Part shown: positions 48,073 through 59,722 of the stretch, piece by piece
How positions within the stretch are numbered: the first letter of the stretch is position 1
Layout: every line of letters starts with the position of its first letter
NCBI RefSeq assembly: GCF_021462265.1
Contig: NZ_JAJONF010000008.1
Span: forward strand, 202,667 to 266,666
Direction: 5' to 3'
From: Streptomyces shenzhenensis
Lineage (GTDB): Bacteria; Actinomycetota; Actinomycetes; Streptomycetales; Streptomycetaceae
Length of the DNA: 64,000 nucleotides
Program-made: the position numbers and the translations under genes
Notes under the pieces: generated by a model
The model's input: the letters and a program-made list of their open reading frames with translations, nothing else
The model's database searches: none
Told to the model about the DNA's origin: nothing

Positions 48073-48651
48073 ATGTCGATTCAGAACCGCCGGAAACGCG
48101 AACGGGCAGAGCGCGAGCAGCTGATCGTCACGGCCGCCCGCGAACTCGCCGAGACGGAGGGCTGGGACGCGGTGACGACCCGCCGCCTGGCCGCCCGGAT
48201 CGAGTACAGCCAGCCGGTCCTCTACAGCCACTTCAAGGGCAAGGACGCGATCATGGCCGCGGTGGCGGTCCAGGGGTGCGCGGACCTGGCGGTGGAGCTA
48301 CGGGCGGCGCGCGCGTCGGCGACGGGCACCCGGGAGGCGCTGGCCGCGGTGGCGGCCACGTACACGTCGTTCGCCCGCCGCCGCCCGGCCCTCTACGACG
48401 CGATGTTCACCCACCTGGTGGACCTCCCGTTCGCGACACCGGAGGCCCCGGAGGCTCTCCAGGCGGCGTTCGGTGAGATCCTGCGGGTGGTCGAGCCGAT
48501 CACCGGCGAGGACGAGGACGCCGGCGTCCTGACCGAGACCTTCTGGGCGGCCCTGCACGGCCTGGTGACCCTGATGCGCAGCGGCCGCCTCCCGGAGAAG
48601 GCACACGAGACGAGGCTGACGCTGCTGGTCGACCACTTCAGCGCCCGGTAG
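48073..48651 (+). CDS. TetR-family repressor
   Basis: A 192-residue regulator: MSIQNRRKRERAEREQLIVT, HTH segment TTRRLAARIEYSQPVLYSHF followed by KGKDAIMAAVA, then a TetR_C-type effector domain (FTHLVDLPFATPEAPEALQA). ATG 48073 is 11 bases past the second operator, which would block its own promoter, so autoregulation is likely. Divergent from the DUF4267-cupin pair. The inducer is unknown. Confidence 0.87.
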   Translation: MSIQNRRKRERAEREQLIVTAARELAETEGWDAVTTRRLAARIEYSQPVLYSHFKGKDAIMAAVAVQGCADLAVELRAARASATGTREALAAVAATYTSFARRRPALYDAMFTHLVDLPFATPEAPEALQAAFGEILRVVEPITGEDEDAGVLTETFWAALHGLVTLMRSGRLPEKAHETRLTLLVDHFSAR

Positions 48652-48873
48652 CTTGTCGACGCCCTGAAGGTTTCGCGCCCTCAAAGGGGCGCGGGGCTGT
48701 GTCCGACGTGCGGCTCAGCCACGCAGCCGCAGCCGCGGATCAAGATCTCCAACGGCGAACGAACGGGCACCGGGCGGGAAAGTCACGCCTGTCACCACCG
48801 GCCGCCGACGGCGCCGCACCCTCACGGGAGACGCCCGCCTCCGCAGAAAGCGGTGAACGGGCGGGCGGGAAAG
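48652..48873. other. TetR / rmdB spacer
   Basis: A non-coding stretch between convergent genes. It begins with a CGCGCCC/GGGCGCG stem around TCAAA (48674-48693), likely terminating the TetR gene, which forms part of a REP-like element; nothing else was seen. Confidence 0.5.
48686..48716. repeat. REP-like intergenic element, copy 2
   Basis: GGGGCGCGGGGCTGT then CCGACGTGCGGCTC corresponds to the inverse of 35893-35922 with a few substitutions. Confidence 0.5.
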
Positions 48874-51123
48874 CTACTCGGCGGCCGGCAACGCCGCCCG
48901 CGGCCGCTGCCATCCCCGTGACCCCCGCGCCCGCAGCCACGCCGTGGTCTCGTCCGGCGGCATCGCCGCGGCCACCAGCCACCCCTGCACGGCGTCACAC
49001 CCGAGGTCCCGCAGCCGCTCCCAGGTCTCGTCGTCCTCCACGCCCTCCGCGACGACCAGCAGCCCCAGCGAATGCGCGAGGTCGACCGTGCAGCGCACGA
49101 TCTCCGCGTCCTCGTTGTCGACCGCCAGCCGGGCCACGAAGGAGCGGTCGATCTTCAGCTCGCTCACCGGCAGCCGCCGCAGATGCACGAGCGACGAATA
49201 CCCGGTGCCGAAGTCGTCCAGCGACATCTTCACGCCGTGCCCGTTCAGCCCGGCGAGGGTGTCGGCGGCCCGCTGCGGGTCCTCCAGCAGCACATGCTCG
49301 GTTATCTCCAGCTGCAGCGCCCCGGCCGGCACGCCGTGCCGGGCCAGCCGCGCTGCCACCAGGCCCGCGAACCCCGGCGTGTGCACGTCGCGCGGCGAGA
49401 CGTTGACCGCCACCGGCACCCGCAGTCCCTGCGCCCGCCACTCGGCGACCTGCCCGAGCGCGGTCTCCAGCACGTACTCCGTCAGATGGGGCATCAGCCC
49501 GGACGACTCGGCGATCGCTATGAACTCGTCCGGCGGCACCTTGCCCCGCTCGGGGTGCACCCACCGCACCAGCGCCTCGAGTCCGGCCACCTGCCCGTCG
49601 AAACGGACCTTCGGCTGGTAGTGCAGCTGCACCTCGTGGGCGTCCAGGGCGCGCCGCAGATCGCCCAGCAGACCCAGCCGGTCGGGGGTGTTGGAGTCCC
49701 GCTTGGACTCGTACACCTCGACGCCGGTACGGTCCCGCTTGGCCTGGTACATCGCCACGTCCGCCCGGCGCAGCATCCCCTCCGCGTCGAGCGCGTGGTC
49801 GGGGAAGACCGCGACACCCGCGCTGGCCTCCAGGACGAGGGTGAGCCCGTCGAGGTCGAGCGGGGAGGAGAGGGCCGTGACCAGGCCCCGGGCCACCCGG
49901 GTGGCCGAGGTCGTGGAGTCGGCCACCGGCAGTAAGACCGCGAACTCGTCGCCGCCGAGCCGGGCCGCCTCCGCACCGCGCGGCAGCGCGGCCCGCAGCC
50001 GGTCCGCTATCTGGAGCAGCAGCCGGTCACCGGCGAGATGACCGAGCGTGTCATTGACCGAACGGAACCGGTCAAGGTCGATCAGCATGAGGGCGGAGCG
50101 GGCTCCGATGCGTTCGGCGTCGTCGAGGGCGGTCCAGATCCGCTCCAGGAGCCACTGCCGGTTGGGCAGTCCGGTCAGCGGGTCGCGCAACTGCTCCTCG
50201 GCGCGGGCCCGGGCCATCCACAGGGTGGAGTCGAGGGCGACCAGCGGGATGGAGAACAGCGGCAGCAGCAGCGGCTGGGCGACGGCGACCACGCAGATCA
50301 GCGGGGCGATGCCGAGCAGGGCGACGGCGACCAGGCCCTGACGCATCAGGGCGGTGCGGGCGACGGTGGGCAGGCCGCCGCCGCGCGGGGCCTGCAGGTA
50401 CCAGAGCAGGGCGCGGGTGACGGCGAGGTAGGCGACCGCGACGAGCACGACCTCGGGGGCGGTGGCGACGCTCCAGCCGGTCGGGTCCCAGGGCGACTCG
50501 ACGGTCGGGACGCGGCCGCACACACCGAGCACCACCGCGCCGGCACCGATGCCGAGGATGTCCACCGCGCCGTGCAGGACACCCTGCCGCCAGCGGTGGC
50601 GCCTGGCTATGCCGACCAGGACGACGACGGTGAGGCTGACCAGGCCGGCCGGCAACCAGCCGTACAGCAGGAGGACGGCGAGGGTGAGGGCGGCGCCGGA
50701 GCCGGTGCCGCCCCACCAGCGGGCGCGCCCGAGCAGGACGAGGTGGCCGACGATGATGCCGGTCAGCACGGCCAGCGACCAGCCGACCGTGCCGGACGGG
50801 AAGAGGGCGTGGTGGTCGGAGAACGCGCGGTAGAAGCCGGCGCCGAGGACGAACGCGGCGGCCGCGACGACCCCGGCGGGCAGCGCCGGCCAGGAACGGT
50901 GCCGTTCGTGATCGGTGCCGGACAGGTGGGACGGCGCCGCGACGACGGCCAGCGGCCGTGGGTCGCGTGCCTCGGCCGCGAGGCTCAGCACCGGCCCGCC
51001 CGGCATGGCCGGCACACCCGGGCGCCGATCGCCCCGCACCGTCCACCGGCTCCCCCGCCACGCGGACGCCCGGCGGCGCAGCGGCAGCCGCGCGCCCGGG
51101 GCGGCGCTCTCGGTCGGTTCCAT
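48874..51123 (-). CDS. rmdB: Membrane GGDEF-EAL c-di-GMP phosphodiesterase
   Basis: A 749-residue dual-domain protein. Several membrane helices (about 60-320) precede GGDEF (RLGGDEFAVLL, no RxxD inhibitory site at the usual place) and EAL domains. The EAL catalytic set is complete: GLEALVRW, VNVSPRD, LEITEH, LDDFGTGYSS, LKIDRSF, AEGVED and the QGW end. By gene order this corresponds to S. coelicolor RmdB (SCO5495), a known phosphodiesterase affecting development. ATG 51123 follows AGAGGGA. Convergent with the TetR gene. Confidence 0.88.
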   Translation of the reverse strand: MEPTESAAPGARLPLRRRASAWRGSRWTVRGDRRPGVPAMPGGPVLSLAAEARDPRPLAVVAAPSHLSGTDHERHRSWPALPAGVVAAAAFVLGAGFYRAFSDHHALFPSGTVGWSLAVLTGIIVGHLVLLGRARWWGGTGSGAALTLAVLLLYGWLPAGLVSLTVVVLVGIARRHRWRQGVLHGAVDILGIGAGAVVLGVCGRVPTVESPWDPTGWSVATAPEVVLVAVAYLAVTRALLWYLQAPRGGGLPTVARTALMRQGLVAVALLGIAPLICVVAVAQPLLLPLFSIPLVALDSTLWMARARAEEQLRDPLTGLPNRQWLLERIWTALDDAERIGARSALMLIDLDRFRSVNDTLGHLAGDRLLLQIADRLRAALPRGAEAARLGGDEFAVLLPVADSTTSATRVARGLVTALSSPLDLDGLTLVLEASAGVAVFPDHALDAEGMLRRADVAMYQAKRDRTGVEVYESKRDSNTPDRLGLLGDLRRALDAHEVQLHYQPKVRFDGQVAGLEALVRWVHPERGKVPPDEFIAIAESSGLMPHLTEYVLETALGQVAEWRAQGLRVPVAVNVSPRDVHTPGFAGLVAARLARHGVPAGALQLEITEHVLLEDPQRAADTLAGLNGHGVKMSLDDFGTGYSSLVHLRRLPVSELKIDRSFVARLAVDNEDAEIVRCTVDLAHSLGLLVVAEGVEDDETWERLRDLGCDAVQGWLVAAAMPPDETTAWLRARGSRGWQRPRAALPAAE

Positions 51124-51288
51124 TCCCGTCCCTCTCACAGCCGGCGGTGCCCACGCCATGCGGTCCGTGCCCTGCCCGAGCACGGCAATGCCCCGACCGC
51201 AGCTGGGCACGGCAGGCGCATAGCTCAACAGTAGGCCGCGGAACGCTTCCACGGGCAGCGGTCGTCGACGGTTGCCCGATTGCGCACC

Positions 51289-51328
51289 GGCCACCCGTAT
51301 GCATCTGATATGCACCGAACGGGTGGCC
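51289..51328 (-). terminator. Terminator after ligA
   Basis: GGCCACCCGT (51289-51298) pairs with ACGGGTGGCC (51319-51328), nine bases past the ligA stop; the loop holds ATGCAT / ATGCA. Confidence 0.6.
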
Positions 51329-51336
51329 TTCAACCG

Positions 51337-54547
<3,211 letters not shown>

Positions 54548-54604
54548 GTGAGGAGCCTATGCTCGGCGTGCGGTGGAGTTGGTCGTCTTGATCACGTCGG
54601 CCTC

Positions 54605-54844
54605 CTACCGGTGTCCGTAGGTCATCAGCGAGTTGCGGGAGCCATTCTCGAGCAGGAGGGCGCGGCGCATTAGGCACTCGCCGTAGACACGTTCAGCGGC
54701 AGCGCGGCCCACGGCATCGACCGCCGAGAGGATCAGCGTCGTCTCGCCGCGCATCAGCTCGCCTGCGGCGACAACCCGCAGATCCGCGAGGTCCTGCTCG
54801 CTCAGCTCCAGCCCCGCGGCCTGGTCGACGACGTGGTCCTGGTC
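54605..54844 (-). pseudogene. 5'-truncated mobile-element gene fragment
   Basis: A minus-strand frame closed on both sides (TAG at 54847-54845, stop at 54605) encodes LELSEQDLADLRVVAAGELM and continues RGETTLILSAVDAVGRAAAE to the end NSLMTYGHR. It lacks a plausible start and looks like the C-terminal part of a protein seen in actinomycete integrative elements, as I recall. It overlaps the start of the plus-strand remnant. Confidence 0.45.
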
Positions 54845-55050
54845 CTATGGCCCCTACTCGCCGAGTCACTGACCGAGGCGGAGAAGATCCTCGACACCTC
54901 GAGAAGCGGGCGGAAGCGGTGGAGTAGTGGCACGGCGCTGAGAAAGCCGCACGCCGCCAGCGCACCGAGCAGATCAGCGCCCGCACGGAGCGGCTCGCCG
55001 GCTCAGCCGGTCCGCTTGGCGGCTACGCCACCGGAGACGATCACCACTGA
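54833..55050 (+). pseudogene. Frameshifted coiled-coil remnant
   Basis: Plus-strand coding traces: LLAESLTEAEKILDT in one frame, then LEKRAEAVE, an in-frame TAG (54925-54927), and WHGAEKAARRQRTEQISART to GGYATGDDHH in another. One frameshift and one stop break the gene. It reads as a helical protein of unknown function next to the mobile-element fragment. Confidence 0.4.
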
Positions 55051-55294
55051 GTCATTAGCGAACAAAACCGCATCGCGGTAATGAAGATCGCAGCCCGCAG
55101 CCGCAGTATCAATCCGTCTGCATGACCCGAAACCTCGTCAAGTCGCGTCCACATGAGGCAAGATGAACGGGTATCGGGCCCGAGGTCTTCGGTGTTGACC
55201 GCCGATGAGGTGCCACCAGGGTCAAGGGGTACGAGCGCCATCTGCGAGTGCCGGTCACTTGTAGGCATGCGATGTCGCAAAGGGAGGGAGGGGG
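55051..55294 (+). promoter_or_regulatory. Promoter region of the HDO-NACHT gene cluster
   Basis: AT-richer non-coding sequence with no gene. It should hold the promoter for the eight-gene run; a strong GGGAGGGAGGGGG ribosome site precedes the first ATG. No operator symmetry stands out. Confidence 0.4.
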
Positions 55295-56062
55295 ATGACC
55301 TACATCGGTCCGTGGCATGCGGAATCCGCGCTTCGCCTCGTGGACTCGAACGTGGATGCCTGGGATTACGAGTCGCGTTTCGTGCCCGTTGAAACCTCGA
55401 CGCTCCATCCGGTGGTCGAACTGGCGAGTCGACTGGTGCCGGACAGCGGGATAGAGGACCATCCGTTCTTCAGGGTCGCCGCCGGTTCACGAAAGGCACT
55501 GGAGTTCTGGGTAACGCAGGAACTGTTCGTCACCGGGGTGTTCGCACAACTGCTCAATCTGACCGCCAGCGCGGTGGTCAACGTGCACCAGCGAGCGAGA
55601 CTCAACCTGGTCATCCAGGGCGAACACGGTGGAGTCAGGAAAGGGGCGGCCCGTGCCTCGCACCCCTGGCTGCTGCACAGGCTGAGGGAGAGCATGGGCA
55701 TCCCGCAGGAGGCTGTGACCGTGGCCGCCCCGACGCACACGTTCCTGCGTGCGCTGGCAGGGTTCATGGACACCCCTGTGAATGCTCTGGGCGGCCTGGG
55801 GGTCGGTAACGAGCAGATGCTTGTTCCGGAATACGGAGCGGTGAAGCAGGCATTCGAAAGTGCGGCGCCGGACGCGGATTACGCGGAGTTCCTCCATGCC
55901 AACATCGATGAGGACACGGCCCACTCCGCGATCATGGCCCACATCGCGTCCGAATTGATCACGCGGGACCCGTCGCTGGCCGATGGTTACTTGGCGGCTG
56001 CTCGTGGATCCGTAATCGCGCGCAAGGAGTACTACGACGAGTTGTACGAAATTCTCGCGTAG
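55295..56062 (+). CDS. Haem-oxygenase-like diiron oxygenase (HDO/TenA-PqqC fold)
   Basis: A 255-residue all-helical protein resembling the iron-containing redox enzyme family (CADD, UndA, BesC, SznF-type). Candidate metal ligands: E110 and H123 in QGEHGG to ASHPWLLHRLRESMG, E173 in GVGNEQML, then H201, D205 or D207 and H210 in FLHANIDEDTAHSA. The last motif is two residues longer than the usual H-x3-D-x2-H. Such enzymes fragment, desaturate or N-oxygenate amino acids or fatty acids with O2. First gene of the run; the next gene begins 13 bases on. Assignment is by motif only; substrate unknown. Confidence 0.7.
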   Translation: MTYIGPWHAESALRLVDSNVDAWDYESRFVPVETSTLHPVVELASRLVPDSGIEDHPFFRVAAGSRKALEFWVTQELFVTGVFAQLLNLTASAVVNVHQRARLNLVIQGEHGGVRKGAARASHPWLLHRLRESMGIPQEAVTVAAPTHTFLRALAGFMDTPVNALGGLGVGNEQMLVPEYGAVKQAFESAAPDADYAEFLHANIDEDTAHSAIMAHIASELITRDPSLADGYLAAARGSVIARKEYYDELYEILA

Positions 56063-56075
56063 GTACTGACAATCC

Positions 56076-57074
56076 ATGCCTGAGCTTGGGGTACAGATGG
56101 CAGATCTTGGAAAGATCCTCGTCACGGGCAGCAGTGTTGCCGAGGAGCATCTCGACAGGCTGACGCAGGAAGGATTCCGGGTGCACCAGGTGCCCGGACT
56201 CCTCAACGAGGATGAGCTGGCAGCCGAACTCGAAGGGTGCACCGGCTACCTGTTGGGCGGAGACGAGTACGCCTCCAGAAAGGTTCTGAGCCGTGCGAAA
56301 TCGCTGAAGGTGGTCGGGTTCCTCGGCGTCGGATACATGTCATTCGTCGATGCGGACGCGGCCCGCGATCTCGGTATCGCAGTGACAAACACCCCCGGCA
56401 CGCTCACCAGCAGCGTCGCCGAGTTCACCGTCGGCCTGCTTCTGGCCCAGCGCAGGCAGATCCCCTCCTACGCCGCCGACTTCCGGGCCGGCCGAGGGGG
56501 GAACGAGCAGAAGCAGCGGGACGTGGCCGGTCACAGGCTGGCCATCGTCGGGCTGGGCGCGATCGGCACGAGGATTGCGGAGATCGCGACGATCGGGCTC
56601 AATGCCGAGACGGCGTACTTCTCGCGCACCCGCAAGCCCGCTGAGGAGGAGCGTCTCGGTATCACGTACAAAGAGCTGCCCGACCTGCTGTCCTGGGCCG
56701 AGAGCGTCATCCTCATGGTTCCCGAGACACCGGAGACCCGTGGGTTGATCGGGAGCGATGAGATCGGGCTTCTGCCGCCCGGGGGCGTGTGTCTGATCAA
56801 CACCGCCAGGCCATCCGTCGTGGCGCCTGGTGCGCTGCTCCAGGGCCTGACGAGCGGCCGTATCCGTACCGCGGCATTCGACGGCTTCTACGACGTCGAG
56901 GTCGCCGAGACCGCCGAACTTCTCGCCCTGCCGGAGTCCCAACTCCTCGTGACCGGCCATATCGCGTCGCTCACGCACGACGCGCGGGATGCCATGGCGC
57001 TGAAGTGCATCCAGTCCATCATCAACGTGGTCACTGGAGCGCCGGATGCCTACGTCGTGAACGAGAGAGACTGA
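56076..57074 (+). CDS. D-2-hydroxyacid dehydrogenase, probably NADP-linked
   Basis: A 332-residue member of the D-isomer 2-hydroxyacid dehydrogenase family. Dinucleotide motif VGLGAIGTRIAEIA is followed by YFSRTRKP, where basic residues at the end of strand 2 favour NADP. Catalytic Arg in INTARPSVV (the usual Gly after Arg is Pro), Glu in DVEVAET and His in GHIASLTHD. ATG 56097 (MADLGKI) is an alternative start. It would interconvert a 2-keto acid and D-hydroxy acid, possibly working with the oxidase that follows three bases after its stop. Confidence 0.82.
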   Translation: MPELGVQMADLGKILVTGSSVAEEHLDRLTQEGFRVHQVPGLLNEDELAAELEGCTGYLLGGDEYASRKVLSRAKSLKVVGFLGVGYMSFVDADAARDLGIAVTNTPGTLTSSVAEFTVGLLLAQRRQIPSYAADFRAGRGGNEQKQRDVAGHRLAIVGLGAIGTRIAEIATIGLNAETAYFSRTRKPAEEERLGITYKELPDLLSWAESVILMVPETPETRGLIGSDEIGLLPPGGVCLINTARPSVVAPGALLQGLTSGRIRTAAFDGFYDVEVAETAELLALPESQLLVTGHIASLTHDARDAMALKCIQSIINVVTGAPDAYVVNERD

Positions 57075-57076
57075 GT

Positions 57077-58231
57077 GTGGAATCCAAGCTGCTCATCGTG
57101 GGAGGAGGCGTCGTCGGCTGTGCGATCGCCCTCGAAGCCCGGAACATATTCGACAGCGTCGTCCTGATCGACGCCAGGGAAGGTCTGGGCCTGGCCGCCA
57201 GTTCGGCAGCCATCGGAGGGATCACGCCGCAGAGTGACGACTTCTGCCGAGGGCCGTTGCGGGTACTGGCGGAGGAAAGCCGGAGGATGTACCCGGACTG
57301 GCTCAAGTTCCTTGAGAGCCAGTCCGGGGTGAGCGTTCCGTTCCTGCAGTCGGGCCTTCTTCAGGTGGCGTTGAACGAGGAAGAAGCCGACAGGCTCCAC
57401 GATCAGGTGGTGCCTCAATGGATCGCCCAGGGATTCGCCGTGGAACACCTCGCCCCCGAGTCCGTGGCCGGGGCGGAGCCGCTGCTGTCCCGTCAGGTGA
57501 AGTCGGCTGTCAGGCTCCCGAGCGAAGCGGCCCTCGAGCCCGCCGTGCTGATGTCGGCGCTGGTCGGAGCGTTGACCAAAGATCCGGGGGTCACGGTCAT
57601 GAGCGGGGTGCGGGTCGAGGGCGTCCGCCGCTCCGGCAGCGGTGCGGAAATCGACCTGGGTACGAGGGGCACGCTGCGCGGCGACGCGTGTGTGGTCGCG
57701 GCAGGCGCCTGGAGCCCCGAACTGGTGCCCACGGGCGAGCGGGCGCAGTTCCCCGTCCGTGGGCAGGCGGCGGAGCTAAGGGTGCCAGGCAGCCGGGCCT
57801 ACTCCCTCCGACACCACATCTATTCGAAGATCCCCGTCGAGGGAGAAACCGTCTCGTCGTACGTGGTGCCACGCAGCGACGGGCGCGTGGTGGTCGGAGT
57901 GACGTACGACGAGGACCGCTGGGACGAGGCTCCGGAAGAGCAGGCGACCCGAAGCCTGCTGGATGCCCTGCACATCATGGTGCCGAGTTCTGACCGCTGG
58001 GCTCTTCTGAGGTCCTGGGCGGGAGTCCGACCGGGCACCGCTGACGGCTACCCCCTCATCGGACCGATCGATGAGGACGGCCGTGTCGTCCTCGCCACTG
58101 GACACTTCGGCGTCGGTATCACCTTGGCGCCGGTAACCGGAGCTCTGGTGACCGCACTCCTCTCGAGGACCCGTGTGAGCGAGAGTCACCTCGCGGCCCT
58201 ACGCATGATGAACCCTAGGCGCTTCATGTAG
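57077..58231 (+). CDS. FAD-dependent amino acid oxidase (DAO family)
   Basis: A 384-residue flavoprotein of the D-amino acid/glycine/sarcosine oxidase type. N-terminal FAD motif KLLIVGGGVVGCAIALEARN; the FAD-contacting end GTADGYPLIGPIDEDGRVVL and ATGHFGVGITLAPVTG are typical of DAO enzymes. GTG 57077 lies three bases past the previous stop, so translation is coupled. It likely converts a glycine-like or D-amino acid to an imine/keto acid with H2O2. Glycine oxidase for thiamine synthesis is excluded only by context, since no thi genes are here. Confidence 0.82.
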   Translation: MESKLLIVGGGVVGCAIALEARNIFDSVVLIDAREGLGLAASSAAIGGITPQSDDFCRGPLRVLAEESRRMYPDWLKFLESQSGVSVPFLQSGLLQVALNEEEADRLHDQVVPQWIAQGFAVEHLAPESVAGAEPLLSRQVKSAVRLPSEAALEPAVLMSALVGALTKDPGVTVMSGVRVEGVRRSGSGAEIDLGTRGTLRGDACVVAAGAWSPELVPTGERAQFPVRGQAAELRVPGSRAYSLRHHIYSKIPVEGETVSSYVVPRSDGRVVVGVTYDEDRWDEAPEEQATRSLLDALHIMVPSSDRWALLRSWAGVRPGTADGYPLIGPIDEDGRVVLATGHFGVGITLAPVTGALVTALLSRTRVSESHLAALRMMNPRRFM

Positions 58232-58252
58232 GCCAGGAAACTGAGGGAGAGC

Positions 58253-58828
58253 GTGATCGGTAGAGCGAAGCGCATATGGCGCAGTGCCGGTATGCGCTGG
58301 GGACTGCTGGCCGTTCTGGTGCTGGTGCTGATGATGCCACTCTGGGGACTGCAGCCCTACGGAAAGCAGTTCGACTACAAAGCGGCCGGTACCTGGGGGG
58401 ACTGGGTGAGCGGTCTGGGCCAGTTCGCGGCCGTGGCGACGGCGATCGGCGTGGTCTTCCGCTCGGAGCACAGGGACCGCGAGCGACAGCAAACCTCCGT
58501 CGCGGCGTGGATGAATGTGCTGTCCGATGTCAACGAACCCTACTGGGCCGTGCAGATCGAAAACTCGGCCTCGCTCCCCGTCTTCCGCTGGCGAATTGAC
58601 AGCCCCGACGGCGCCGTGCATCTGTGCCATGAGGAACTCGGCCCCATCACACCGGGAAGGACGGACTACGAGGTAGCGGTACCGGCTCAGGCAGACCAGT
58701 CACACGCGCTTCCGCTGAAGATGACGTTCGTGGACAGTGGCGGGCAGCTCTGGAGCCGATCCGAAATGGGCGGCATCAGCAAGGTGCGCGGCCCCATCAC
58801 GTGGCACCAGACCGGCACTAGTAGTTAG
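58253..58828 (+). CDS. Two-helix membrane protein
   Basis: A 191-residue protein with two membrane helices (about 16-33, WGLLAVLVLVLMMPLWGL, and about 44-66, GDWVSGLGQFAAVATAIGVV) and a soluble beta-rich C-terminal domain of about 115 residues (AAWMNVLSDVNEPYWAVQIE). Family unknown. GTG 58253 has GAGGGAGA upstream. It sits between the oxidase and the NACHT-like genes; membrane sensors or anchors commonly accompany STAND-type NTPases, so a partner role is possible. Confidence 0.6.
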   Translation: MIGRAKRIWRSAGMRWGLLAVLVLVLMMPLWGLQPYGKQFDYKAAGTWGDWVSGLGQFAAVATAIGVVFRSEHRDRERQQTSVAAWMNVLSDVNEPYWAVQIENSASLPVFRWRIDSPDGAVHLCHEELGPITPGRTDYEVAVPAQADQSHALPLKMTFVDSGGQLWSRSEMGGISKVRGPITWHQTGTSS

Positions 58829-58840
58829 GCACGAGGTGAG

Positions 58841-59722
58841 ATGGCGGCAGGAGACAACGCGAGTGATCAGCGAGGCATGTCGGTTCGGCGTGTTCATCCT
58901 CAGGCATTCCGTGGTTCCCCCGAGCGGTCCTCCTCTGAGAGCACGGAAGGCCGTACGCCTGTCCCGCAGGGGCGGTCTTCCGAGCGGGTTCCGGAACTGT
59001 CCCATTATCTGGGGGCCATCCGGGCGCTTCCAGACCTCGCCCCCGAGGGATCCGAGACAGGAGTCCTGCCGGACCGGCCCCTGGAATCGGTATGGATGCC
59101 CCGGGAGGCGCGGGAGATCGTCTGCCTGTCCAGAAGCCTTCCTCCTGATGACGAGGATGCTCCCGGCTTGCCACTCGACGGGTTGATCCTGAACGGCACT
59201 AGCCGGTCACTCGTCCTGATCGGGCCACCCTGTTCAGGACGTACATCGGTCTGTGTCCACTACGCCTCTGAACTGGCGAAGCGCTTACTCGCCGGTGAGG
59301 CCGACGGCCCCGTGCCCTTGCTGTTCGACGCGTTGGACGTTCCGGCACAGGACAACTTCGTGTCCATAGCCGAAGCGATCGTCCAGGCCGCCGTGGCACG
59401 TGCCGAGATAGGCGGCTACGGCGAAACCGCCAGATCCGCCCTTCAGAACTCGCTCGACAACGCCTTCCTCTTCGTGGACGGGGTCGAGGACGTCCCCACG
59501 AACGGTCATCGAAGCTCAGGTAATTGGTCCTGCAAGACCATATTGTCGACGGTGGCGCAACTCCAGGTCCACTACCCGAACCTGCGGATCCTCATGACGA
59601 TCTCTGATTCCACCTGGTTCTCGAACGACTGCGCGCGGTCACGTCAGGTCCAGGTCTACACCCTGCGTCCGCCGCGGCATCAGGATGTCGAGACGTACAT
59701 CAACACCTGGTTCGGTGGCTGA
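58841..59722 (+). CDS. NACHT-like NTPase, N-terminal half
   Basis: A 293-residue protein. Residues 1-110 are low-complexity; then Walker A LVLIGPPCSGRTS (about 125-137), Walker B NAFLFVDGVED (about 206-216) and ILMTISDST, in which the Arg often found in this motif is missing. It stops at ETYINTWFGG, the middle of the typical NACHT region, and the next gene continues the fold. The stop and the following ATG overlap as TGATG. A TTA leucine codon at 59285-59287 would make translation depend on the bldA tRNA in Streptomyces. ATG 58841 follows GAGGTGAG. Confidence 0.7.
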   Translation: MAAGDNASDQRGMSVRRVHPQAFRGSPERSSSESTEGRTPVPQGRSSERVPELSHYLGAIRALPDLAPEGSETGVLPDRPLESVWMPREAREIVCLSRSLPPDDEDAPGLPLDGLILNGTSRSLVLIGPPCSGRTSVCVHYASELAKRLLAGEADGPVPLLFDALDVPAQDNFVSIAEAIVQAAVARAEIGGYGETARSALQNSLDNAFLFVDGVEDVPTNGHRSSGNWSCKTILSTVAQLQVHYPNLRILMTISDSTWFSNDCARSRQVQVYTLRPPRHQDVETYINTWFGG

